Shown piece by piece: positions 28,920-35,214 of a stretch of DNA of 48,553 bases. The position numbers and the translations under genes are program-made. Position 1 is the stretch's first letter; the number at the start of each line of letters is the position of its first letter. The notes beneath the pieces are model-generated. The model had not been told where the DNA came from. It worked only from the letters and a program-made list of their open reading frames with translations, and ran no database searches. Where the stretch lies: positions 1 through 48,553 of the forward strand of contig JAFZRS010000005.1 in assembly GCA_017619715.1 (NCBI GenBank), read 5' to 3'. The DNA is from Oscillospiraceae bacterium (GTDB lineage Bacteria; Bacillota; Clostridia; Oscillospirales; Oscillospiraceae).

Positions 28920-29542
28920 TACGCGAACACCTCCTCGATGACTGCGAGGGCTTCCTTGTCGAGGATCAGGTTCTTGGCCTTGAGAATGTCATAGACATTG
29001 ATGAGCCGCGCCATGGCGACCTCGACGCCGGGGATATTGCGTGCGCTCTTGATGACGATCTCGTCTTTGGCGGGGGTGACCACCAGAGACTTGCCGTCCG
29101 CCTTGACGGCGTCCAAAAACGCGCGGAAGTCCTTGGTCTTGATGCTGTCGAGCTTGATGGCGTCGACAACAATGATCTCGTTCGCCGCCGCCTTGGCGGA
29201 CAGAACGGACTTGAGAGCCAGTCTCTTGACTTTCTTATTCAGCACGTATGCATAGCTGCGGGGCTTGGGGGCAAACACGATGCCGCCGTGCGTCCACTGG
29301 GGCGCGCGGGTGCTGCCCTGACGGGCATGGCCCGTTCCCTTTTGACGCCAGGGCTTCTTGCCGCCGCCGGAGACCTCGCCGCGAGTCAGAGCGCTTTGGG
29401 TGCCCTGCCGGCAGTTGGCCAGGTGGTTTTTCACCACATCATGCACAACGGCTTCGTTCGGCTCGACGCCGAAAATACTCTCGCTCAGTTCCACGGTACC
29501 GACTTTCTTGCCGGCCATGTTCAAAACATTGATCGTAGACAT
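28919..29542 (-). CDS. rplD: 50S ribosomal protein L4
   Basis: 207 aa. The tunnel loop [19 protein letters not shown] is clear, as is the N-terminal [15 protein letters not shown]. In E. coli L4 also represses the S10 operon through its leader. I start at ATG 29542, with AAGGAG 11-12 nt upstream; an in-frame GTG 4 codons earlier falls inside the RBS. Confidence 0.97.
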   Translation of the reverse strand: MSTINVLNMAGKKVGTVELSESIFGVEPNEAVVHDVVKNHLANCRQGTQSALTRGEVSGGGKKPWRQKGTGHARQGSTRAPQWTHGGIVFAPKPRSYAYVLNKKVKRLALKSVLSAKAAANEIIVVDAIKLDSIKTKDFRAFLDAVKADGKSLVVTPAKDEIVIKSARNIPGVEVAMARLINVYDILKAKNLILDKEALAVIEEVFA

Positions 29543-29562
29543 TTCCGTAAGCACTCCTTTCC

Positions 29563-30282
29563 TTACTTAGTACGGGCGGAAGCCTTCTGGGGATTACGGC
29601 CGGAAGCCTTCTGCGGGTTGTTGCTGATGCCGGACTCGACATTCTTGATCCGGTGTACCTTGACGGTGGTCTTCAACGTGACCAGACCGCCCTTGGGGCC
29701 GGGAATCGCGCCGCGAACGGCGATCATATTCAGCTCGGGATCCACGCGCACGATGTCCAGGTTCTGGATCGTCACGGTGTCAACACCCATCTGGCCGGCG
29801 CCGATCTTGCCCTTGAAGATGCGGGACGGATCGGTTGTGGAGCCCATGGAACCGGCGTGCCGGTGCACGGGACCGCCGCCGTGGCTGGTGGGGGTGCGCT
29901 GGGCGCCCCAGCGCTTGATGACGCCCTGGTAGCCGTGACCCTTGCTGGTGCCGGTCACGTCCACGAAGTCGCCCTCTTTGAAAGTGTCCGCCTTAATGAC
30001 GTCGCCCACGTTCAGCTCGTCGGCATTCTCCAGATCGAACTCACGCAGGTACTTCTTGGGAGCCACGTTTGCCTTGTTCAGGTGACCCAGCTCCGGCTTG
30101 GTCAGCTTCCGCTCCGGCACGTCCTCAAATCCGAGCTGTACCGCGGCATAACCGTCCTTCTCGGCCGTCTTCTTCTGCACGACAACGCACGGACCCGCCT
30201 CAATCACGGTGACGGGGATCACCTTGCCGTTTTCGTCGAAGATCTGAGACATGCCGACTTTCTTACCGATAATCGCTTTCAT
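29563..30282 (-). CDS. rplC: 50S ribosomal protein L3 with basic C-terminal tail
   Basis: 239 aa from ATG 30282 (MKAIIGKKVGMSQIFDENG), which has AGGAGG 7 nt upstream. The core is typical L3 (VDVTGTSKGHGYQGVIKRWG, MGSTTDPSRIFKGKIGAGQMG). After the usual end it has about 25 extra residues with the segment NPQKASGR repeated almost exactly. It is preceded by a structured 180-nt gap. Confidence 0.97.
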   Translation of the reverse strand: MKAIIGKKVGMSQIFDENGKVIPVTVIEAGPCVVVQKKTAEKDGYAAVQLGFEDVPERKLTKPELGHLNKANVAPKKYLREFDLENADELNVGDVIKADTFKEGDFVDVTGTSKGHGYQGVIKRWGAQRTPTSHGGGPVHRHAGSMGSTTDPSRIFKGKIGAGQMGVDTVTIQNLDIVRVDPELNMIAVRGAIPGPKGGLVTLKTTVKVHRIKNVESGISNNPQKASGRNPQKASARTK

Positions 30283-30462
30283 GTATGATCCTCCTATAAG
30301 GTTATTGGTCGGCATAGTTCAATCCGCATTGGGTACGGACCGCTTGCTCTGCCGACGTAACCCGTCCGCCTCACGCAAGTCAGCGGACTTTGGGTTGCAA
30401 GCAGATTCATTTGTCTTGCCGCCTGCGGCGGCGGAGATCAGCCAATATAATAAGGTGCAGCC
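30283..30462 (-). promoter_or_regulatory. Structured RNA region between rpsJ and rplC
   Basis: A 180-nt gap that folds extensively on the minus strand. Helices found by eye: GTCCGC/GCGGAC (30383-30388 with 30364-30369), stacked on AACCC/GGGTT (30392-30396 with 30359-30363) and GCTTGC/GCAAGC (30397-30402 with 30342-30347). An alternative GTCGGCA/TGCCGAC (30350-30356 with 30308-30314) encloses GGTCCG/CGGATT. A 6-bp hairpin GCCGCC-GCA-GGCGGC lies at 30418-30432. The third and fourth helices would cross or compete. It ends at the rplC RBS, so a ribosomal-protein leader is inferred. Confidence 0.6.
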
Positions 30463-30771
30463 TTACAGCTTGATCTCAATTTCCACGCCCGCCGGCAGAT
30501 CCAGCGCCATCAGCGCCTCTACCGTTTTGGGGCTGGACTTGGTGATGTCGATGAGCCGCTTGTGGGTGCGGCGCTCAAACTGCTCACGGCTGTCCTTGTA
30601 CTTGTGGGTCGCGCGCAGAATGGTGACAATCTCCTTCTTGGTGGGCAGAGGGATTGGACCGGAAACAACGGCGCCGGTGCGCTTGGCGGTCTCCACGATC
30701 TTCTCTGCGCTCTGGTCGATGACCTGATGGTCATACGCCTTCAAACGAATGCGAATCATCTCTTTTGCCAT
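30463..30771 (-). CDS. rpsJ: 30S ribosomal protein S10
   Basis: 102 aa ([47 protein letters not shown]), the normal length. It is a head protein of the 30S subunit; homologues (NusE) also join antitermination complexes. ATG 30771 has GGAGG 10 nt upstream. The reading frame continues upstream for 107 codons through the leader, but those codons show no similarity to S10. Confidence 0.98.
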   Translation of the reverse strand: MAKEMIRIRLKAYDHQVIDQSAEKIVETAKRTGAVVSGPIPLPTKKEIVTILRATHKYKDSREQFERRTHKRLIDITKSSPKTVEALMALDLPAGVEIEIKL

Positions 30772-31057
30772 TTGGTTTGTTCCTCCATTTTTTCGTACGG
30801 TTTTTTTGCTTTGCCTCTTGCCGTACGGCGAGATTTTCCTGACCGCCGCTCCGTGCGTATCATTCCGGCTCATAAGAAACACCGGCTCAAGTCCGGCCGG
30901 TGTTCTTCTGGCACAGCGATCTACGCTGACGTGACAGAAATTTCTCAGCCGCCCGATTGTCGGACATACTCCCCGAAAGTTACCTCCTTGCGGAGCAATC
31001 TCCCGGTTCATCGCAGTTGCAACGCGCCCGGGTGTGTAGCACCCTTTACACACGTGC
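30772..31057 (-). promoter_or_regulatory. Long 5' leader of the S10-spc-alpha operon
   Basis: About 285 nt lie between the predicted start point and rpsJ. On the minus strand there are hairpins GTGTGTA/TACACAC (31032-31053), AACACCGGC/GCCGGTGTT (30896-30904 with 30878-30886) and CGTACGG/CCGTACG near 30793-30824. There is also a strong Shine-Dalgarno-like AAGGAGGT near 30983-30990. The central hairpin overlaps the end of a possible 26-codon ORF. An autoregulatory leader is plausible; the regulator is unknown. Confidence 0.55.
30887..30967 (-). CDS. Possible 26-aa leader peptide
   Basis: A short ORF beginning [20 protein letters not shown] and ending NTGRT. Its stop codon TGA (30887-30889) is the first triplet of the loop of the 9-bp hairpin at 30878-30904, so a terminating ribosome would melt the hairpin. 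GGGGAG is only 1 nt before the ATG and AAGGAGG about 15 nt before it, so the initiation signal is poor. No homologue is known to me. Confidence 0.2.
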   Translation of the reverse strand: MSDNRAAEKFLSRQRRSLCQKNTGRT

Positions 31058-31063
31058 CCAATC

Positions 31064-31092
31064 ATAGTAAAGGAAAATCCTCTTGTTGTCAA
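31064..31092 (-). promoter_or_regulatory. Promoter of the S10-spc-alpha operon
   Basis: Minus-strand perfect -35 TTGACA (31087-31092), 17-bp spacer, -10 TACTAT (31064-31069). The -35 lies inside the hairpin that follows proS (31073-31102). Confidence 0.8.
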
Positions 31093-31102
31093 GAGGATTT
31101 TC
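31073..31102 (-). terminator. Hairpin after proS, overlapping the rpsJ promoter
   Basis: A perfect 13-bp stem (31073-31085 with 31090-31102), 4-nt loop. On the minus strand it ends GGATTTTC followed by CTTTAC, a modest U-tract. It probably terminates proS transcription. Its loop and right arm supply the -35 element of the ribosomal operon. Confidence 0.6.
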
Positions 31103-31157
31103 TGTATTTTTTATGAAATTTTGTAAAATATTTCGTTGGAACGCACAAAGGGCGGTA

Positions 31158-32597
31158 TCAGTACGCCACGCCCCAGTAGATATCCGTGGTACACTCCTTG
31201 CCGCACACGGGACATTTGCCCACGGTGCCGGACTGACAGAGCGGCATACAGCGGCTGGACACGCCGGCTTTTTCCTTCATGGCAAGCTCACAGTCCAGAC
31301 TGCCGCACCACTTGGTACGGGCGAAGCCGCCCTTGCCCTCCGCCATGGTCTTGACCTCCTCCCACGAGGTCATGTCAAAGCAGTTTTCCTCCAGATTCCG
31401 CGACGCCATATCGTAGAGATTGTCGTGGATCTTCTGCAACAGCTCCGGTACGGCGCTCTCCAGCTCCGAAAGCGGCACAAACGTCTTCTCCCCCGTATCC
31501 CGGCGGGCGATACAGCACTGCTCTTTCTCCATATCCTTAGGACCGATCTCCACCCGGAGGGGCACGCCCTTCATCTCATACTGGGCGAACTTCCAGCCGG
31601 CGGACTGGTCGCTGTCGTCCATGCTGACCCGTACGCCCACGGCACTCAACCGATCCCGCAGCGCGGCGGCGGCTGCCAGTACACCCTCTTTATGCTGGGC
31701 GATGGGGATCACCACCGCCTGTATGGGCGCCACGGCAGGCGGCAACACCAGACCGTTGTTATCGGAATGGGTCATAATCACAGCGCCGATCAACCGGGAG
31801 CTGGCGCCCCAACTGGTCTGGAAGGGGTACTGCAGCGTATTGTCCCGGCCGGTGAAGGTGACTTCATAGGCGCGGGAGAACTTGTCGCCGAAATAGTGAC
31901 TGGTACCGGACTGGAGTGCCTTATGATCCTTCATCATACATTCAATGGTGTAGGTCGCCTCCGCACCGGCAAACTTCTCCTTGTCGGTCTTGCGTCCCTT
32001 CACCACGGGCATCGCCAGCGCGTCGCGGCAGAAATCGGCGTAGCAGCCCAACTGCTGCTCCGTCTCTGCGATCGCCTCGTCGGCAGTTTCGTGGATCGTA
32101 TGTCCCTCCTGCCACCAGAACTCCCGGCTGCGAAGGAACGGGCGCGTGGTCTTTTCCCAGCGGATCACGCTGCACCACTGGTTATAGAGCATGGGCAGCT
32201 CACGCCATGAATGGAGCACGTGGGACCAGTGATCGCAGAACATGGTCTCGGAGGTGGGACGAAACGCCAGACGCTCCTCCAGCTTCTCGCTGCCGCCGTG
32301 GGTCACCCACGCGCACTCCGGGGCGAAGCCTGCTACCAGTTCGCCTTCCTTTTTCAAAAGGCTCTCGGGGATCAGCACCGGCATCGCCACGTTCTGATGC
32401 CCGGTCTTTTTGAACTCCGCGTCCAGAAGCCGCTGGATATTTTCCCAGATGGCGTAGCCGTAGGGGCGCAGAATCAAAAAACCCTTCACACTGGCGTAAT
32501 CGACCAGCTCCGCCTTCAGACAGATGTCCGTATACCACTTGGCGAAATCTTCCTCCATAGGAGTGATCGCGTCCACTTTTCTCTGATCCTTGACCAT
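31158..32597 (-). CDS. proS: Prolyl-tRNA synthetase, short eukaryote/archaea-like type
   Basis: 479 aa class II synthetase. Visible signatures are FRPTSETMFCDHW, motif 2 VIRWEKTTRPFLRSREFWWQ, and the C-terminal zinc-like domain CPVCGKECTTDIYWGVAY that ends in Tyr, all typical of the archaeal/eukaryal-type ProRS. This form lacks the INS editing domain of bacterial-type ProRS; a YbaK-family deacylase gene is two genes upstream in the same direction. GAGGT lies 6 nt before ATG. The short leader carries no T-box. Confidence 0.97.
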   Translation of the reverse strand: MVKDQRKVDAITPMEEDFAKWYTDICLKAELVDYASVKGFLILRPYGYAIWENIQRLLDAEFKKTGHQNVAMPVLIPESLLKKEGELVAGFAPECAWVTHGGSEKLEERLAFRPTSETMFCDHWSHVLHSWRELPMLYNQWCSVIRWEKTTRPFLRSREFWWQEGHTIHETADEAIAETEQQLGCYADFCRDALAMPVVKGRKTDKEKFAGAEATYTIECMMKDHKALQSGTSHYFGDKFSRAYEVTFTGRDNTLQYPFQTSWGASSRLIGAVIMTHSDNNGLVLPPAVAPIQAVVIPIAQHKEGVLAAAAALRDRLSAVGVRVSMDDSDQSAGWKFAQYEMKGVPLRVEIGPKDMEKEQCCIARRDTGEKTFVPLSELESAVPELLQKIHDNLYDMASRNLEENCFDMTSWEEVKTMAEGKGGFARTKWCGSLDCELAMKEKAGVSSRCMPLCQSGTVGKCPVCGKECTTDIYWGVAY

Positions 32598-32633
32598 AAT
32601 GATACCTCTATATATATATGATATGTATTGCCT

Positions 32634-32662
32634 ATTGTAGCCGCCTGTTCTTCGCTTGTCAA
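32634..32662 (-). promoter_or_regulatory. proS promoter
   Basis: Minus-strand perfect -35 TTGACA (32657-32662), 17-bp spacer, -10 TACAAT (32634-32639). Predicted 5' leader is about 30 nt. Confidence 0.88.
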
Positions 32663-32675
32663 GCTGTGAGGCACG

Positions 32676-33767
32676 TTATATCTCTCGATTGTCCATCGCC
32701 GCCAGACCAAACCGCACCGCCTGCTCGATCTTTTGGCGCTCCGCCTCACTTTCCGCGCTGTCATAATCCCGGCGCAGCTTACGCAAAAAGAGCCCCCGCA
32801 GAGAGTCGTCGCCGCACCTGTCCCAGATATCCTGCTTCATGCGGGTCTGATCGCGCAGTTCCAAGGCATAGAACCGATCCGCCAATTCTTGACGGAGCGA
32901 TTCCAGTCGGACGGGCGATTCTGTCTCACCGGTGAGAATGATCCGGTAGATATCACGCCCGGTATCGCCGCGCAAGGTGTGCAATACGGCGGACAGCGGT
33001 TCGCTGTCCGTCACGTCCACGGTCAGCACCTCATAGCGGCGCGTGCCAAAGGGAACAAATGACAGGGACGATCGACCCGGTTCTACCGCGCCGCAAAGGA
33101 ATCCCTTTTCCCCCAGTTCGTCAAAGCCGCGCCCTTCCATACAACCGGGATAGGCGTAGAATGTTTTTCCCGCGCGGCAGACGCCGGAGCAGGTGTGCTG
33201 ATGACCCAGCGCCGCATAATCCACGCCGGTTTTGGCAAGCTGTGCCTCCGTAAGCGGACGGTAGCGGCTGTCGCGGCCGCCCAGATCGCCGTGGAGCAGC
33301 AGAATATGTGTCCAGCCGTCGTCCGGCGCGGTGAAATCCGCCAGCACGTCCCCCTCCGGCGCGGCAGGCGACGTAAACGCCGCGCCGTAGACGCGGCACT
33401 CATATTGCGGAAATGTCAGCTCCGTCAGCGACGTGTCCCGGAAAATATGCACGTTTTCAGGCCATAGAATACGCCCGTAGGCGCCGTGGGGATCGTAGTA
33501 ATCGTGGTTGCCCGGCGCAATAACCGCCTCGCCGTCAAAGCTCCCCAGCGCCAGCGCCAGCTCCTCGCCGGTCTGGCCGTAGATATCGCCTGAATCGAAG
33601 AGGTCGCCTGCCAGCAGCAAGAGCTGCACACCCTGCCCGTTGGCGTACTCTACCATTTTCTCCGCCATACCGCGGCTCTCCTGCCGACGCTGCCGCGCCT
33701 GATCCTCGCCCAGTGCGCCGAAGGCGCTGTCCAGATGGAAATCCGCCGCGTGTAGGATCTTTACCAT
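32676..33767 (-). CDS. SbcD/YhaO-like metallophosphoesterase
   Basis: 363 aa of the DNA-repair exonuclease (SbcD/Mre11-like) branch of calcineurin phosphoesterases. Metal-binding motifs run in order: ADFHLDS, GDLFDSG, GNHDYYD, HGD and GHQH. A C-terminal helical region follows (LRQELADRFYALELRDQ). SbcD-type enzymes work with an SMC-like ATPase (SbcC/YhaN), but no such gene is adjacent. I start at ATG 33767, which overlaps the stop of the YbaK-like gene by one base and has AGGAGGAAG upstream. Confidence 0.85.
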   Translation of the reverse strand: MVKILHAADFHLDSAFGALGEDQARQRRQESRGMAEKMVEYANGQGVQLLLLAGDLFDSGDIYGQTGEELALALGSFDGEAVIAPGNHDYYDPHGAYGRILWPENVHIFRDTSLTELTFPQYECRVYGAAFTSPAAPEGDVLADFTAPDDGWTHILLLHGDLGGRDSRYRPLTEAQLAKTGVDYAALGHQHTCSGVCRAGKTFYAYPGCMEGRGFDELGEKGFLCGAVEPGRSSLSFVPFGTRRYEVLTVDVTDSEPLSAVLHTLRGDTGRDIYRIILTGETESPVRLESLRQELADRFYALELRDQTRMKQDIWDRCGDDSLRGLFLRKLRRDYDSAESEAERQKIEQAVRFGLAAMDNREI

Positions 33768-34252
33768 CACTCTTCCTCCTGCCAGCCTTTGCACACGTCC
33801 ACCCAGGCTGTAAAACTGTCACCGCAGCAGCGTTCCAGCTCATCGCACGTCAGCTCCAGCGCCGACGCGGCGCTGCCTGCCGCCGGAAATACCGTGTCAA
33901 ACCGGCGCAGTGATGCGTCCAAATACGTCTCTACGCCCGCCGGCAGCGCGAAAGGACACACGCCGCCTACGGCGTGACCGATCCGCTCCACCGCCTCGTC
34001 CGGCGTGAGCATCTTCGCCTTGATGCCGAATTGTGCTTTATATTTGCCGTTATCCACCTTGGCGTCGCCGGCCGCCACCACCAGAATGGTGCGTTCGTCC
34101 GCCTTGAAGCTCAACGTCTTGGCGATCCGCGCGCCTTCCACGCCCAGCGCCAGAGCCGCCAGCTCCACCGTGGCGCTGGATACGGAAAACTCCTGTATGC
34201 GATCCGCCACCTCATATGCTTTGAGGTACGCCCTCACCTTTTCAATGGACAT
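33767..34252 (-). CDS. YbaK/ProX-type aminoacyl-tRNA deacylase
   Basis: 161 aa of the YbaK/EbsC/ProXp editing-domain family: a conserved ARIAKTLSFKAD with the key lysine near residue 45, VVAAGDAKVDNGKYK, and AVGGVCPFALP. Such proteins hydrolyse mischarged tRNAs, chiefly Cys- or Ala-tRNA(Pro). Clustering with an editing-domain-less ProRS fits that role, though specificity is inferred. It lies 15 bp after ymdB and is coupled to the next gene. Confidence 0.9.
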   Translation of the reverse strand: MSIEKVRAYLKAYEVADRIQEFSVSSATVELAALALGVEGARIAKTLSFKADERTILVVAAGDAKVDNGKYKAQFGIKAKMLTPDEAVERIGHAVGGVCPFALPAGVETYLDASLRRFDTVFPAAGSAASALELTCDELERCCGDSFTAWVDVCKGWQEEE

Positions 34253-34267
34253 GTTCTCACGCTCCTT

Positions 34268-35044
34268 TTAGCGGATATCTACCCGTTCCACCGCGGTACA
34301 CATGCCGGTTGCGTCGTCCAGCGTGAATAGACAGCCCTGCGCCTTGCACGGACCTTCCGATGCCTGAAATCTGCCGGATAAACCGCCCAAAAAGAAATCC
34401 ACCGACTGCTCCGGGCGTATGCCCAATACCGATTCCACCGAACCTGTCATGCCCAAATCGGTGATATAGCCTGTCCCCTTGGGGAAGACGCGCTCGTCCG
34501 CCGTGGGTACATGAGTGTGAGTCCCCCACAGCGCACTGACCCGACCGTCCAGATAGTACGCCAGTGCCAGTTTCTCACTGGTCGCCTCGGCGTGAAAGTC
34601 CACCAGCGTAAAGGTGGGACGATCTCCCTGCGCCAACAGCCGATCCGCCGTGGCAAAAGGATCGGCGGCTTTCCAGTCCAGATTGCACCGCCCGATCAGA
34701 TTCATCACACCGATACTGATACGTCCGCACTCGTAGACGCCCCAACCGCGACCCGGCGTGCGAGGAGAAAAATTCGCCGGACGCAGGATATACCGGTTCT
34801 CGTCCAGATAATCCCCGATCTGCCGCTTGCCCCAGGTGTGATTGCCCAAAGTGATCACGTCCGCTCCGGCGGCAAAGAGCAATTCCGCCTGATGAGGCGT
34901 CAGTCCCACGCCGGACACGTTTTCCCCGTTGATGACGGTAAAACACACGTCCTTGTTTCTCTTAAAGGCGGGCAGATGTTTTTGCAGATGATCCACGGCG
35001 CTCTCGCTGGTGACGTCGCCCAGTGCCAGAATATGATAGAGCAT
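34268..35044 (-). CDS. ymdB: YmdB-type metallophosphoesterase (TIGR00282)
   Basis: 258 aa. Conserved active-site segments are ALGDVT near the N-terminus, VINGEN, TLGNHTWGKRQ, LVDFHAEATSEK and LWGTHTHVPTADER. B. subtilis YmdB hydrolyses 2',3'-cAMP and affects biofilm and motility decisions; its gene neighbours rny. Here adhE lies between ymdB and rny. RBS AAAGGAG; own promoter upstream. It heads an operon with the YbaK-like and SbcD-like genes. Confidence 0.93.
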   Translation of the reverse strand: MLYHILALGDVTSESAVDHLQKHLPAFKRNKDVCFTVINGENVSGVGLTPHQAELLFAAGADVITLGNHTWGKRQIGDYLDENRYILRPANFSPRTPGRGWGVYECGRISIGVMNLIGRCNLDWKAADPFATADRLLAQGDRPTFTLVDFHAEATSEKLALAYYLDGRVSALWGTHTHVPTADERVFPKGTGYITDLGMTGSVESVLGIRPEQSVDFFLGGLSGRFQASEGPCKAQGCLFTLDDATGMCTAVERVDIR

Positions 35045-35079
35045 ACGCGCCTCTCCTTTTCAGACGTACAATATATGTT

Positions 35080-35108
35080 ATTGTAACACAATTACCGCTC
35101 TTTTCCAA
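35080..35108 (-). promoter_or_regulatory. ymdB promoter
   Basis: Minus-strand -35 TTGGAA (35103-35108), 17-bp spacer, -10 TACAAT (35080-35085). It begins directly after the adhE terminator. Confidence 0.65.
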
Positions 35109-35110
35109 TG

Positions 35111-35136
35111 AAAAAACTCCGGCAGCAGCCGGAGTT
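35111..35136 (-). terminator. adhE terminator
   Basis: Stem AACTCCGGC / GCCGGAGTT (9 bp), 4-nt loop, followed by a run of T on the minus strand. Confidence 0.88.
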
Positions 35137-35152
35137 GTTTCATTTTCTTTTC

Positions 35153-35181
35153 CGTGGCGGTGTTATTGATGCTCCGCCACG
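35153..35181 (-). other. Second hairpin in the adhE 3' region
   Basis: CGTGGCGG (35153-35160) pairs perfectly with CCGCCACG (35174-35181) around a 13-nt loop. No U-tract follows on the minus strand. It may stabilise the 3' end of adhE mRNA. Confidence 0.5.
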
Positions 35182-35214
35182 TCCAACCAACGCAGTAAAA
35201 ACGCACGCTCAGCT

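Noticed and set aside
30463..31092. A 209-codon version of rpsJ reaching through the leader
   Set aside because: The first 107 codons have no S10 similarity and run through the leader hairpins and up to the promoter; ATG 30771 has a good ribosome-binding site and gives the normal 102-aa length.
32598..32675. A T-box riboswitch upstream of proS
   Set aside because: The promoter lies only about 40-65 bp from the start codon, so there is no room for a T-box leader, and no T-box consensus is present.
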